Positions 7,264 through 14,514 are shown, numbered from the stretch's first letter. The stretch is DNA of 23,676 nucleotides from CAZDML01 sp964506645 (GCA_964506645.1 CAZDML010000018.1:1-23676); one strand, 5' to 3'. Numbers and translations are program-made. The notes: generated by a model from the letters alone, not told the origin.

Positions 7264-8432
7264 TGTCTTTGGTTTCCGTTGAGCGCTGGGGCCGTAATGC
7301 TCTTGCGCGTGTCATGGGAACCATCGCGCCGCTAAAACCCTTGACTCCTGAGCAGCTGCGATTGGAATGGTCGCAAGGGCAGCTCAAAAAAATTCTACTC
7401 ATCCGCCCCCATCAGGGCCTGGGCGATTTGCTTTTGGCCTCCCCTATTTTTAAAGCGCTAAAAGACAGTCCACAAAAACCGGCTGTTCATTTTCTCGCCG
7501 ATACCTACAACTACATTGCGGTTGACCGTCTGCCCTCACTCGATAAAATCTGGACATGGGACAAAAAAGCGATGCAGAACCCGGCTACAGCCTGGTCGTT
7601 CTTTGGTGCTCTTCGCCGCGAACGCTATGACCTCGCTATTATCGTTTCGAGTCACATTCCGTCCTTTACCAGTTTTCTCATTGCTTGGTTCAGCGGAGCA
7701 CGGCGCGTGATTGCCTTTGATACCTTTCCGCATTACAACGGAGCCAACTGGAGCCGCTGGTTGGCACATCTGGCATTGCCGAATCTTCCTGTCGACACGC
7801 CGGAATATCAAAAGTATGCGGCGCTCATCCGGCCGCTAGGGCTCGAAATCGTTGCGCGTCCCGAGTTTTGTTTAAGCGCGGAAGCGGAGCGTTGGGCTGC
7901 CAGTGAATGGAAAAAGTATTCCTTTCCTGCAGGTCGTCCGGTGGTCGCACTTTTTCTGGCCGGCAATCCAGACCGGCCGGAGCGTCTGTGGCCGCTTGAG
8001 TCGTGGGTTGCTTTGGCCAAGGCGCTTCAGGCTCAGCAGATGACACTCGTGGCCATCGTCCCGCCACCGCAATTTCGTTCAGGCAGCGGAGCGATTGAAA
8101 CGGGGGTGTATGAAAAATTCTCAAAGCAATTGGGTGCACGGCTGCCGGCCTTCGCGGCGAGGGAATTGGTGCAGGTGATCGCCTTTTTGAAGCACACGTC
8201 CCTTTTTGTGTGTCCAGATGGGGGCATTTTCCATACGGCCGTCTCCGCGGGGGTGCCGACACTGGGCTTGCTCTTTGCTATGGATCCCCGTTGTTGGACG
8301 ATCCCCGTGTCCTGGATGTCGTGGTGTGCCCCCAGTGACCGCAAAGCCGAAAGTTTGACACCGGACGTCGTTCTTAAAGAGATTTTGCGGCGTTTGCAGA
8401 GCGTCTCCGAATATAAGACAATGCCTACGTAG
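7263..8432 (+). CDS. Glycosyltransferase family 9 (heptosyltransferase-like)
   Basis: This 389-residue protein belongs to GT9/GT-B, the family of the LPS heptosyltransferases WaaC, WaaF and WaaQ. The N-terminal Rossmann entry is KKILLIRPHQGLGDLLLASP (residues 42-61), equivalent to the usual 'ILiiR...GDvvlaTP'. The C-terminal donor site reads CPDGGIFHTAVSAGVPTLGL followed by MDPRCW, where many members have 'DSGp.H.A...G.P....fG..dP'. No signal or membrane helix is seen, consistent with a cytoplasmic, inner-membrane-associated enzyme. The ATG at 7263 overlaps the cstA stop (TAATG). A longer reading frame from 7038 would run inside cstA and was rejected. The substrate sugar is unknown; the family suggests assembly of an LPS core or another glycolipid. 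Confidence 0.9.
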   Translation: MSLVSVERWGRNALARVMGTIAPLKPLTPEQLRLEWSQGQLKKILLIRPHQGLGDLLLASPIFKALKDSPQKPAVHFLADTYNYIAVDRLPSLDKIWTWDKKAMQNPATAWSFFGALRRERYDLAIIVSSHIPSFTSFLIAWFSGARRVIAFDTFPHYNGANWSRWLAHLALPNLPVDTPEYQKYAALIRPLGLEIVARPEFCLSAEAERWAASEWKKYSFPAGRPVVALFLAGNPDRPERLWPLESWVALAKALQAQQMTLVAIVPPPQFRSGSGAIETGVYEKFSKQLGARLPAFAARELVQVIAFLKHTSLFVCPDGGIFHTAVSAGVPTLGLLFAMDPRCWTIPVSWMSWCAPSDRKAESLTPDVVLKEILRRLQSVSEYKTMPT

Positions 8433-8434
8433 TT

Positions 8435-9055
8435 ATGCAATCCTTCAAAAAGCATTTCTTCGCCGGCCTTGTCTTCGTCATTCCTCTCCTTTTGACGGTG
8501 TATGCCTTTCGCTTTCTTTTTCTTTTTGTCAGCGAAGCACTTCTGCCGCTTCTTGAAAACCAGCATTGGATCTTTATCCATCCTTCGCTGACGCGTCTGG
8601 CAAGTTTTGTTCTAACGGTGCTTTGGATCTGGGGCATGGGCGTGATTGCTTCCAACCTGCTGGGCAAGCGCTTGGTGAATTGGGTGGAGAGCGGGCTGCG
8701 GCACATTCCCATCTTTCGGGGCATCTATGAAGCACTGCAGAAGATTACAGAAGCTTTTTTTGGGCAGACAAACATCTACCAGTCCGCTGTGCTTGTGCAG
8801 TATCCGCGCTCCGGATCCTACACGTTTGGTTTTGTGACCAGTAAAGTGTCGGGGTCCATTTTTGGATCTCAAGAGGGTTACTTAAGCGTGTTTGTTCCCA
8901 CGGTGCCCAATCCAACCTCCGGTCTCTTGCTCTATATCAAAGAGTCGGAAGCCATTCCTATCAATCTCTCTATCGAAGAGGTGGCTAAAATTCTAGTGTC
9001 TCATGGTTTTGTTCCAATACCAGATACCGCCCTCGCATCACTTAAAAAGGATTAA
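8435..9055 (+). CDS. DUF502 family inner-membrane protein
   Basis: This 206-residue protein has two transmembrane helices (about residues 9-32 and 51-75) and a C-terminal domain. It carries the DUF502 hallmarks IPIFRGIY (91-98) and FVPTVPNPTSG (153-163). Members are widespread in bacteria and plants; no biochemical role is established that I know of. The gene starts 2 nt after the glycosyltransferase stop, and tolQ begins 4 nt after it ends, so it is embedded in the same transcription unit. That position suggests a role in envelope biology, but this is only context. Confidence 0.93.
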   Translation: MQSFKKHFFAGLVFVIPLLLTVYAFRFLFLFVSEALLPLLENQHWIFIHPSLTRLASFVLTVLWIWGMGVIASNLLGKRLVNWVESGLRHIPIFRGIYEALQKITEAFFGQTNIYQSAVLVQYPRSGSYTFGFVTSKVSGSIFGSQEGYLSVFVPTVPNPTSGLLLYIKESEAIPINLSIEEVAKILVSHGFVPIPDTALASLKKD

Positions 9056-9059
9056 CGCT

Positions 9060-9710
9060 ATGTTCGATACCCTTGCTTTAAAACAGATGTGGCAAAACGC
9101 CTGGTTTGTTGTCACGACGCTCCTGGCCTCGTCTGTGATATCCGGGGCGATTATTCTGGAGCGTTGGAAAAGCTTGAAAGCGGTCGAGTTCGATCGGGAT
9201 GAAGTTCTTATCAAGCTGCGCGATCTCTTAACCCGCCAAAAAATGGATGACGCCATCGATTATTGTCAGAACATGTCCGGGCCGATGGGGAAAATTCTTT
9301 CGCAGTTGATCGCCGCGGCAAAGGAAAATCGTTCGATCAGCCGCGAAACATTAGAGCGATTCGGCGATCGTCTGGTGCGCGCTTCGGCCGCCGATCTGCA
9401 CACATACATTACCGGTCTGGGAACGATCGGCAGCACGGCCCCCTTTGTCGGTCTTTTTGGAACGGTGGTCGGCATTATTCACGCGTTTAAAGCGATCGCA
9501 GAGAACGCGGGCGGAGGGCCGGGCGTCGTGGCTAGAGGAATTTCAGAAGCTTTGATCACTACGGCGCTGGGACTCTTTGTCGCGATTCCTGCCGTCGTGG
9601 CGTACAACCTCTTTACGCGGAAGATCGATATGCTGGAAGAAAATATGAATCTTTGCATGGAAGAAGTCGTGGACTTGGCGACGTATTCTGCCCGTGGGGG
9701 GCATCATTAA
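9060..9710 (+). CDS. tolQ: MotA/TolQ/ExbB-family proton channel subunit
   Basis: This 216-residue inner-membrane protein is a TolQ/ExbB-type stator. It has an N-terminal helix (residues 14-33), a cytoplasmic stretch, and the conserved paired helices GTIGSTAPFVGLFGTVVGII and EALITTALGLFVAIPAVVAY, with the Thr/Gly-rich pattern of the proton path. It should form a proton-motive-force-driven motor with the next gene product. The ATG at 9060 is preceded by AAAAAGGATTAACGCT, a good ribosome site, and gives the standard N-terminus. A start at 9003 inside DUF502 was rejected. The neighbours (TolR-like and TolA/TonB-like) make a complete energy-transducing set. TolQ versus ExbB cannot be decided from sequence alone, so the symbol is tentative. 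Confidence 0.92.
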   Translation: MFDTLALKQMWQNAWFVVTTLLASSVISGAIILERWKSLKAVEFDRDEVLIKLRDLLTRQKMDDAIDYCQNMSGPMGKILSQLIAAAKENRSISRETLERFGDRLVRASAADLHTYITGLGTIGSTAPFVGLFGTVVGIIHAFKAIAENAGGGPGVVARGISEALITTALGLFVAIPAVVAYNLFTRKIDMLEENMNLCMEEVVDLATYSARGGHH

Positions 9711-10132
9711 TGGCGGCAGGGACGCTCAAAAAGCGCCGTCACGGCGGAGCCCCCATCGTGGACATCAACATGATTCCGCTGATCGACGTCTCCCTGGTGT
9801 TGCTGATCATTTTTATGGTGATGACGCCGTTTCTCGTTCAGCAGCAGGTCAAAATTAATATCCCGCATTCCGTCACCTCTTCCGAAACGCCCGATCGACC
9901 TATCGTCATTACGATTCAGCAACACGGTGAAGTTTCGTTGAATGGTAAAGGCATTGCCGTGACGAGTCTGGAAAGCGAACTCAAGTCTTTGCTCTCCGCG
10001 CATGCCGACCGCGCGGTTCTCATTCAAGCCGATCGTGATTTGCCGCTGCAGAATGTGGTGGCCGTGATGGATATCGCCAAGCAGGTGAATGTCTCCAAGC
10101 TGGGTATTTCCGTACAACAGCCCAAGCATTAA
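9710..10132 (+). CDS. tolR: TolR/ExbD-family motor subunit
   Basis: This 140-residue protein has a short cytoplasmic tail, one transmembrane helix (about residues 20-41) and a periplasmic domain. The helix holds the conserved motif VDINMIPLIDVSLVLLIIFM, with D26 as the proton-carrying aspartate of TolR and ExbD. The periplasmic part (IVITIQQHGEVSLNGKGI, then RAVLIQADRDLPLQNVVAVM) matches the ExbD fold. The start at 9710 overlaps the tolQ stop by one base (TAATG). It works with the upstream TolQ-like channel to energise the TolA/TonB-like protein encoded next. Confidence 0.93.
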   Translation: MAAGTLKKRRHGGAPIVDINMIPLIDVSLVLLIIFMVMTPFLVQQQVKINIPHSVTSSETPDRPIVITIQQHGEVSLNGKGIAVTSLESELKSLLSAHADRAVLIQADRDLPLQNVVAVMDIAKQVNVSKLGISVQQPKH

Positions 10133-10136
10133 GTTT

Positions 10137-10901
10137 GTGAAACGCTACATCCTCTACTCGTGCGCCAGTCATGGGTTTTTTCTCGGCATGGCGATCTTCA
10201 TGGGTGTGATTTTCTCTCACCCCCAGTCTTCTTACTACTCCATTGATTTGATGACGTCCTTACCGTCGGGCCCGATGGGCTCGTCTGGCGGCGGAGCGAT
10301 GGTTGTCCCAGTGGCCGAACAAAAACCGGCAACACCGGTCGCTCCCACCGTTCGTCCCCCTCCGGCGACCAGGGCCGTTCCGCAGGATGCGTTAAAGCTG
10401 TTCGATAAAAATAAGAAGAAAATGGCGCCCGTCACCCCGAAGTCAAAATCAGTAACACCTCAAAAGGTGAACCCGAAAAGTGCGGCCAAAGCGCTCGCGC
10501 TGGCCTCCCAAATCGGCTTGGGTAATCGCCCGACCGCCGCCGATGCGGGAAATGAAGGCGGAGGCGGAGGTGGCGGAGGCGGCAGTGGGGTGGGAGTGAT
10601 GGCCGAAGGGGGTACACCGTTTCCCTATCCATGGTATTTAAAAGCCATCGCAGAAAAATTAGACAAGCACTGGAAGCCGCCGCAGGAATTTCAATCGGAT
10701 ACGGTCGCTGTCATTGCCTTTGTCATTCATCGCGATGGGCAGGTTACGGGGTCGATGATAGAGCAAGACTCGGGCGACTCGACATTTGATCAACTGGCTT
10801 TACGCGCGGTGCTGTATTCCAACCCGTTGCCCCCGCTGCCGACCGGTTTTCCAGACGATACCCTGCGGGTGCATATGAAGTTTGTGGGGAAGCGAACTTA
10901 G
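10137..10901 (+). CDS. TolA/TonB-like energy-transducing protein
   Basis: This is a 254-residue protein if started at the GTG at 10137. It has one N-terminal membrane helix (residues 5-27) containing S8 and H12, the S-x3-H pair used by TonB and TolA to couple to the motor. A Pro/Lys-rich periplasmic spacer follows, then nine consecutive Gly codons (10557-10583). A C-terminal TonB/TolA-type domain begins at PYPWYLKAIAEKLDKHWKPP and continues through VIAFVIHRDGQVTGSMIEQD and ALRAVLYSNPLPPLP. It would carry energy from the TolQR-like pair to the outer membrane. An ATG at 10089 would overlap tolR by 44 nt and add residues before the helix, so GTG is preferred, though not certain. No tolB or pal follows; tatA comes next. 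Confidence 0.88.
   Translation: MKRYILYSCASHGFFLGMAIFMGVIFSHPQSSYYSIDLMTSLPSGPMGSSGGGAMVVPVAEQKPATPVAPTVRPPPATRAVPQDALKLFDKNKKKMAPVTPKSKSVTPQKVNPKSAAKALALASQIGLGNRPTAADAGNEGGGGGGGGGSGVGVMAEGGTPFPYPWYLKAIAEKLDKHWKPPQEFQSDTVAVIAFVIHRDGQVTGSMIEQDSGDSTFDQLALRAVLYSNPLPPLPTGFPDDTLRVHMKFVGKRT
10557..10583 (+). repeat. Nine-codon Gly tract of near-perfect GGCGGA units
   Basis: Nine in-frame Gly codons (GGC, GGA and GGT mixtures) form a short G-rich simple repeat in the spacer of the TolA/TonB-like protein. Loss or gain of units would change the linker length without a frameshift. Confidence 0.7.
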
Positions 10902-10907
10902 TACAAT
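10902..10907 (+). promoter_or_regulatory. -10 hexamer TACAAT upstream of tatA
   Basis: TACAAT lies directly after the stop of the preceding gene and 34 nt before the tatA ATG. Transcription from it would leave a leader of roughly 25-30 nt that contains the Shine-Dalgarno sequence. No strong -35 is seen. It may give tatA a transcript separate from the tol cluster. Confidence 0.4.
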
Positions 10908-10941
10908 AGAAAGGTCGGTAACGATTGAAGGGAGATTGGTT

Positions 10942-11127
10942 ATGGGAAATATTGGTCTTGGTGAATTGCTTATTTTGTTAATCGTGGTCCTGGTACTGTT
11001 TGGTCCAGGAAAACTGCCGGAGCTTGGAAAATCCTTGGGCCGTGCGGTGGGAGAATTTCGTAAAGGAATTAAAGAAGGGTTCGACGAAACCAAGTCGGAC
11101 TCGGACAAACCTTCCAAGCCGTCCTAA
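10942..11127 (+). CDS. tatA: Sec-independent translocase subunit TatA/TatE-like
   Basis: This 61-residue protein has the exact TatA layout. A short N-terminal membrane helix (LGELLILLIVVLVL) is followed by the FGPGKLPELG hinge, an amphipathic helix (KSLGRAVGEFRKGIKEGF) and a charged tail. TatA forms the pore of the twin-arginine pathway, which exports folded proteins. The ATG at 10942 is preceded by GAAGGGAGATTGGTT, a good ribosome site; an earlier in-frame start at 10882 would overlap the previous gene and add residues foreign to the family. TatB and TatC are not in the window. It converges on queD with only 5 nt between the stop codons. Confidence 0.95.
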   Translation: MGNIGLGELLILLIVVLVLFGPGKLPELGKSLGRAVGEFRKGIKEGFDETKSDSDKPSKPS

Positions 11128-11132
11128 ATCGG

Positions 11133-11534
11133 TTATTCTGAATACGTCGCGTAAGCGTTAGGGGTTTCCCAGAGTGTGACTCGGGTCACGGGGAGCCCTT
11201 TCGTTTTGGCGGTTTGATAGATGAGCCGTGCGATGTTCTCTGCGGTGGGGTTTTCTTTCAGGATAAAGAGGGGTTCGCCGGACTTTTCCAGCGTAGTTCG
11301 CAGCGGATCCTTGTCATTTAGCAGCATGCGATGATCCAGGTTGTCGTCGATCCAGGTTTGCAGGATCTGTTTGATCTCGCCAAAATCCCTTACCATTCCC
11401 TTCTCATCCAGACGCTCTGCGCTGAGTTCCACTTCAACTTTGCCGTTGTGTCCATGAAAATACCGGCATTTGCCGCTGTAGTTCAAAAGGCGGTGTCCGT
11501 AGCAGAAATTGATTTCTTTGGTGACCTGAAACAT
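11133..11534 (-). CDS. queD: 6-carboxy-5,6,7,8-tetrahydropterin synthase (QueD)
   Basis: This 133-residue protein belongs to the 6-pyruvoyl-tetrahydropterin synthase fold and should make 6-carboxytetrahydropterin from dihydroneopterin triphosphate, an early step of preQ0/queuosine synthesis. Zinc ligands H14, H27 and H29 lie in YGHRLLN and CRYFHGHNGKVE, with catalytic C23. D67 and H68 (LDHRML) and E123 (LWETP) complete the active site. The start at 11534 (MFQVTKEINF) is standard for the family. A start at 11549 adds five residues and would place the -10 inside the gene. TATAAT lies 6 nt upstream on the minus strand with no Shine-Dalgarno sequence. It is divergent from queC, the third enzyme of the same pathway. 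Confidence 0.95.
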   Translation of the reverse strand: MFQVTKEINFCYGHRLLNYSGKCRYFHGHNGKVEVELSAERLDEKGMVRDFGEIKQILQTWIDDNLDHRMLLNDKDPLRTTLEKSGEPLFILKENPTAENIARLIYQTAKTKGLPVTRVTLWETPNAYATYSE

Positions 11535-11540
11535 ACCCGG

Positions 11541-11550
11541 ATTATACAAT
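11541..11550. promoter_or_regulatory. Shared bidirectional -10 element between queD and queC
   Basis: The 10-bp sequence ATTATACAAT reads TACAAT on the plus strand (11545-11550), 10 nt before the queC ATG. On the minus strand it reads TATAAT (11546 to 11541), 6 nt before the queD ATG. The two hexamers overlap by two bases. Neither gene has a Shine-Dalgarno sequence. On the plus side a weak -35-like GTGACC lies at 11521-11526. Confidence 0.6.
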
Positions 11551-11560
11551 CTCCCTATCT

Positions 11561-12217
11561 ATGAAAAAGAATGCGATTGCGGTTTTGATGAGCGGCGGTC
11601 TTGATAGTGATGTGCTGGCCGCCGAACTGGCGCAGCGTTACCAAAGGGTCTATCCGGTCTATATCCGCCAAGGGCTGAGGTGGGAAGCCGTGGAGCTGTT
11701 TTGGCTGAAACGTTTTTTGCGTGCGACGCATCTGCGGGAAATGCAGCCACTTCAGGTGTTTCAATTGCCTCTGGCCGATGTATATCGGACCCATTGGAGT
11801 TTGAAGCGCGGTAAGGTTCCAGATGCCCGGACGCGAGATGAGGCGGTGTACCTGCCCGGACGTAATCTCATCCTGCTCGTCAAAGTGGGTCTTTTCTGTG
11901 CGCTGCAGCGAATCTCGGAAATTGCCCTGGCTCCGCTAGACCATAATCCGTTTCCGGATGCGACCCCTGCGTTTTTTGCGTCCTATGCCAAAGCAATGAG
12001 TCGCGGATTGGGGCATCGATTGATCATTCGTGTGCCATACCGAGAACAGTCCAAAGCCGCTGTGATTAAGCGCGGCAAGGGACTTCCCTTGCATCTCAGC
12101 TTCTCGTGTCTCGCTCCGGTGGGTAAGAAACATTGTGGAAACTGCAATAAATGTGCGGAGCGCCAACGGGCGTTTCGGCAAGCGCGGGTAGAAGACCTCA
12201 CGGTGTATGCGCGGTAA
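11561..12217 (+). CDS. queC: 7-cyano-7-deazaguanine synthase (QueC)
   Basis: This 218-residue enzyme converts 7-carboxy-7-deazaguanine to preQ0 using ATP and ammonia. The PP-loop SGGLDSDVL (residues 11-19) binds ATP. Further family motifs are LPGRN (98-102) and the variant LDHNPFPDATPAF, which corresponds to the usual 'DYSGYPDCRPEF'. The C-terminal zinc site uses C183, C192, C195 and C198 (HCGNCNKCAERQRAF). The changed substrate loop makes it a divergent member, so QueC-like activity on a related substrate cannot be excluded. It has no Shine-Dalgarno sequence, and TACAAT lies 10 nt upstream. The HAD gene overlaps its end by 11 nt. QueE is not in the window. Confidence 0.9.
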   Translation: MKKNAIAVLMSGGLDSDVLAAELAQRYQRVYPVYIRQGLRWEAVELFWLKRFLRATHLREMQPLQVFQLPLADVYRTHWSLKRGKVPDARTRDEAVYLPGRNLILLVKVGLFCALQRISEIALAPLDHNPFPDATPAFFASYAKAMSRGLGHRLIIRVPYREQSKAAVIKRGKGLPLHLSFSCLAPVGKKHCGNCNKCAERQRAFRQARVEDLTVYAR

Positions 12218-12905
12218 AATAAAAACCATTTTTTTAGATGCCGGGGGCACGCTCTTTCGCCCCTATCCTTCGGTCGGCGCCGTGTATGCCGCCACAGCAC
12301 GCAAACACGGCCATCGCTTCTGCGAAGCCGAGGATCTTGAAAAGCGCTTTCACTCCGCCTGGCACCATACCAATGGTCTGGCATCCCTGCGTGGGAAAAG
12401 TACAGCCAAAATCGAACGCGACTGGTGGCATCAACTGGTGAAGCAGGTGTTTGCGGGGGAAGAAAAGCATTTCGACGACTTCGAGGCATTTTTTGAAGAG
12501 CTCTTTGACGTGTTTGCTCGCCCCGAGGTGTGGCGGTTGTTTGACGATACGGTTCCGGTGCTGGAATCCCTACGTCAGAAAGGCTTTCGGCTAGCGATGG
12601 TGTCCAATTGGGATCATCGCCTGGAATCGATTGTTAAAGGGTTGGGTATTATGGGCTATTTCGACGCGATCTATTCCAGCTCGGGCGTTGGGGTCGCCAA
12701 GCCCGGCGCACAGATCTTCGAAACGGCCTTAAAAGGTCTGCAGGCCCGAGCCGAAGAAACGGTGCACGTCGGCGATAGCCTGGAAGACGATTACCACGGC
12801 GCGCGTAATGCGGGACTCGAAGCTGTCTTGCTGAATCGTCCTGGAAAGGCCTATAATGACGTTCGTTACATCCATTCGCTGCACGATCTTCTCTCGTTAC
12901 TCTAA
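12207..12905 (+). CDS. HAD-superfamily hydrolase, motif I variant DAGGT
   Basis: This 232-residue protein is a class IA HAD hydrolase with a helical cap (about residues 20-105). Motif I is FLDAGGTLF: the nucleophile D11 is present, but the second Asp (general acid/base, position 13) is Gly. Motif II is MVSNWD (S133), motif III has K165 in VAKPG, and motif IV is HVGDSLEDD (D190, D194, D195). 'DAxGTL' variants occur in HDHD3-like members, so this may be a subgroup trait and not a recent loss. The ATG overlaps the queC stop by 11 nt, and thyX follows 3 nt after the stop. A phosphatase role in nucleotide or pterin metabolism would fit the neighbours but is inference. Confidence 0.9.
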   Translation: MRGKIKTIFLDAGGTLFRPYPSVGAVYAATARKHGHRFCEAEDLEKRFHSAWHHTNGLASLRGKSTAKIERDWWHQLVKQVFAGEEKHFDDFEAFFEELFDVFARPEVWRLFDDTVPVLESLRQKGFRLAMVSNWDHRLESIVKGLGIMGYFDAIYSSSGVGVAKPGAQIFETALKGLQARAEETVHVGDSLEDDYHGARNAGLEAVLLNRPGKAYNDVRYIHSLHDLLSLL

Positions 12906-12908
12906 ATC

Positions 12909-14486
12909 ATGATTGCACAGAAAACGACGCTCTCTCCGGAACCAGTCGTCCGTTTGGAAAACGCTTTTGTGCGTCCCTACGACAATTCCGTTGCGACCGC
13001 CCGAACCTGTTATTCCTCCAAGCTAATTCGTACCGAAGACGTGGCCACAGATGAGCCGACCCGCCAGCGCCGTGACGCGATTGCTCAATCCATTTACAAG
13101 GCCGGCCACCACACCACCATTCAGCACGAGACGTTCCAATTCACTTTGGATAAGGTCTCTCGGCAGTTCATCTGGTCGTTCCTGCACAGTCACCCGTTCT
13201 ATAACTCCGAGCAGGTCAGTCAGCGATATGTGGAAGTAAAACCCGGGAACTTTACGACCCCGGCACTGCGCGAGGATCACGTCGCACGCTTCCAGCAGGC
13301 GGTCGGTGAACTTATGGACGCCTATCATGAGCTCAACCGTATTTTGGAACCTACGGTGACGGCCGAATACCGCCGTGTTTTCCCGGTCCGCAATACAGAA
13401 GAGAAGCGCTGGAAGAGTGCCATCAAAAAAAGATGTCAGGAAGTCTCACGCTATGTGCTTCCGGTGGCAACCCACGCCCATCTCTACCATACGATCAGTG
13501 GGCTGACACTGCACCGCTACAACCGGCTTTGTGAGCAGTTCGATGTCCCTGCGGAGCAGAAGTTTGTGGTGCGTAAGATGGTCGATGAGGTGAATCGACT
13601 TGATCCGGAGTTTTTTAAATATATCGAAGATCCCTTACCACTCGAGAAGACGCTGGAGTATGAAATTCTACAGGGTTTTGATGAAAGTTTGCGCTGCTGC
13701 TGGCCGAAAGCGTTTATTCAGGAATTTGATCGGGAGCTGGACAATTACTCATCGAAGCTCATCGACTACAAGGCGAATACCGAGCGTGTGCTAGCGCAAA
13801 GTGTCCGATCGGTGTTGGGTGTGCCTTCTGGGGCGATGTCGGATGCGGAGGCCATCGATTGGGTGTTAAACCCAGCGAAGAACCCGTATTTTTCAGAATC
13901 CCTCAATCTGACCTCTTTAAGCAAGCTGACCCGAACGCTCGTGCATCCCCATTTCACGTTTAAAAAGCGCATTTCGCATACGGCGGACTCTCAAGATCAG
14001 CGGCATCGCATGACACCCGCCTCGCGGCCGGTGCTGATTCGTCAAGTTCTTTGGGATGAGCCCGACTACATCGTCCCTGCCTTGGTGGCTTCCAATCCTC
14101 AGGCCCTGGAGTATTACCATAAAACGATGCGCCGCCTCTGGGCCCATATGGCAGCCTTAATCCAGGAAGGGGAGAGCGAAAGTGACGTGAGTTATTTGCT
14201 CCCCAATGCCTTCCCCATCCGTTTTGAAGAATCTGGGGATCTATTGAATTTTCACCACAAGTGGACGCATCGGCTTTGCTATACCGCGCAGGAAGAAATC
14301 TGGAAAACCTCCCAGGAAGAGGTTCTTCAGGTCCAAAAGCGCTTTCCCGGGGTGGGTAAATACTTTGGCGCCCCTTGTTGGATGCGCAAACAGGCGAATA
14401 TAAAGCCTTTTTGCCCGGAAGGAGATCGATTTTGTGGGGTCACTGTTTGGAAAAATGAGGTGTCTGAATACAGGCGACTCATATAG
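12909..14486 (+). CDS. thyX: Double-length ThyX-like flavin-dependent thymidylate synthase
   Basis: This 525-residue protein looks like two ThyX domains in tandem; single-domain ThyX is about 220-250 residues. Repeat 1 (about 1-260) begins with ARTCYSS and has HHTTIQHETFQFTLDKVSRQ and SEQVSQRY (101-107), but where ThyX has the RHR signature it reads SHP (94-96). Repeat 2 (about 330-480) has FTFKKRISHTADSQDQRHR with an intact RHR at 365-367, then LLPNAF and FHHKWTHRLCYTAQEEI, matching the usual 'N.R.l.hF...R....AQ.EI'. The conserved residues are thus shared between the halves. The C-terminus carries C490, C502 and C509, perhaps a metal site. ThyX makes dTMP from dUMP using FAD, NADPH and methylene-tetrahydrofolate. 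I recall long ThyX proteins from chlamydiae and some uncultured phyla. Confidence 0.88.
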   Translation: MIAQKTTLSPEPVVRLENAFVRPYDNSVATARTCYSSKLIRTEDVATDEPTRQRRDAIAQSIYKAGHHTTIQHETFQFTLDKVSRQFIWSFLHSHPFYNSEQVSQRYVEVKPGNFTTPALREDHVARFQQAVGELMDAYHELNRILEPTVTAEYRRVFPVRNTEEKRWKSAIKKRCQEVSRYVLPVATHAHLYHTISGLTLHRYNRLCEQFDVPAEQKFVVRKMVDEVNRLDPEFFKYIEDPLPLEKTLEYEILQGFDESLRCCWPKAFIQEFDRELDNYSSKLIDYKANTERVLAQSVRSVLGVPSGAMSDAEAIDWVLNPAKNPYFSESLNLTSLSKLTRTLVHPHFTFKKRISHTADSQDQRHRMTPASRPVLIRQVLWDEPDYIVPALVASNPQALEYYHKTMRRLWAHMAALIQEGESESDVSYLLPNAFPIRFEESGDLLNFHHKWTHRLCYTAQEEIWKTSQEEVLQVQKRFPGVGKYFGAPCWMRKQANIKPFCPEGDRFCGVTVWKNEVSEYRRLI

Positions 14487-14498
14487 TCCCCCTAAATA

Positions 14499-14514
14499 CA
14501 TCTAGAAATAGATG
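14499..14514. repeat. Small hairpin CATCTA-GAAA-TAGATG after thyX
   Basis: A perfect 6-bp stem with a GAAA tetraloop lies 13 nt after the thyX stop. It is AT-rich and not followed by a T run, so it is not a classical terminator, but a GNRA-capped hairpin could stabilise the 3' end. Confidence 0.45.

Noticed and set aside
11128..11132. Terminator between convergent tatA and queD
   Set aside because: Only 5 nt separate the stops and no hairpin is seen, so the transcripts probably overlap; no site can be annotated.
11535..11560. PreQ1 riboswitch before queC or queD
   Set aside because: The 26-nt gap is too short for an aptamer and both genes appear leaderless.
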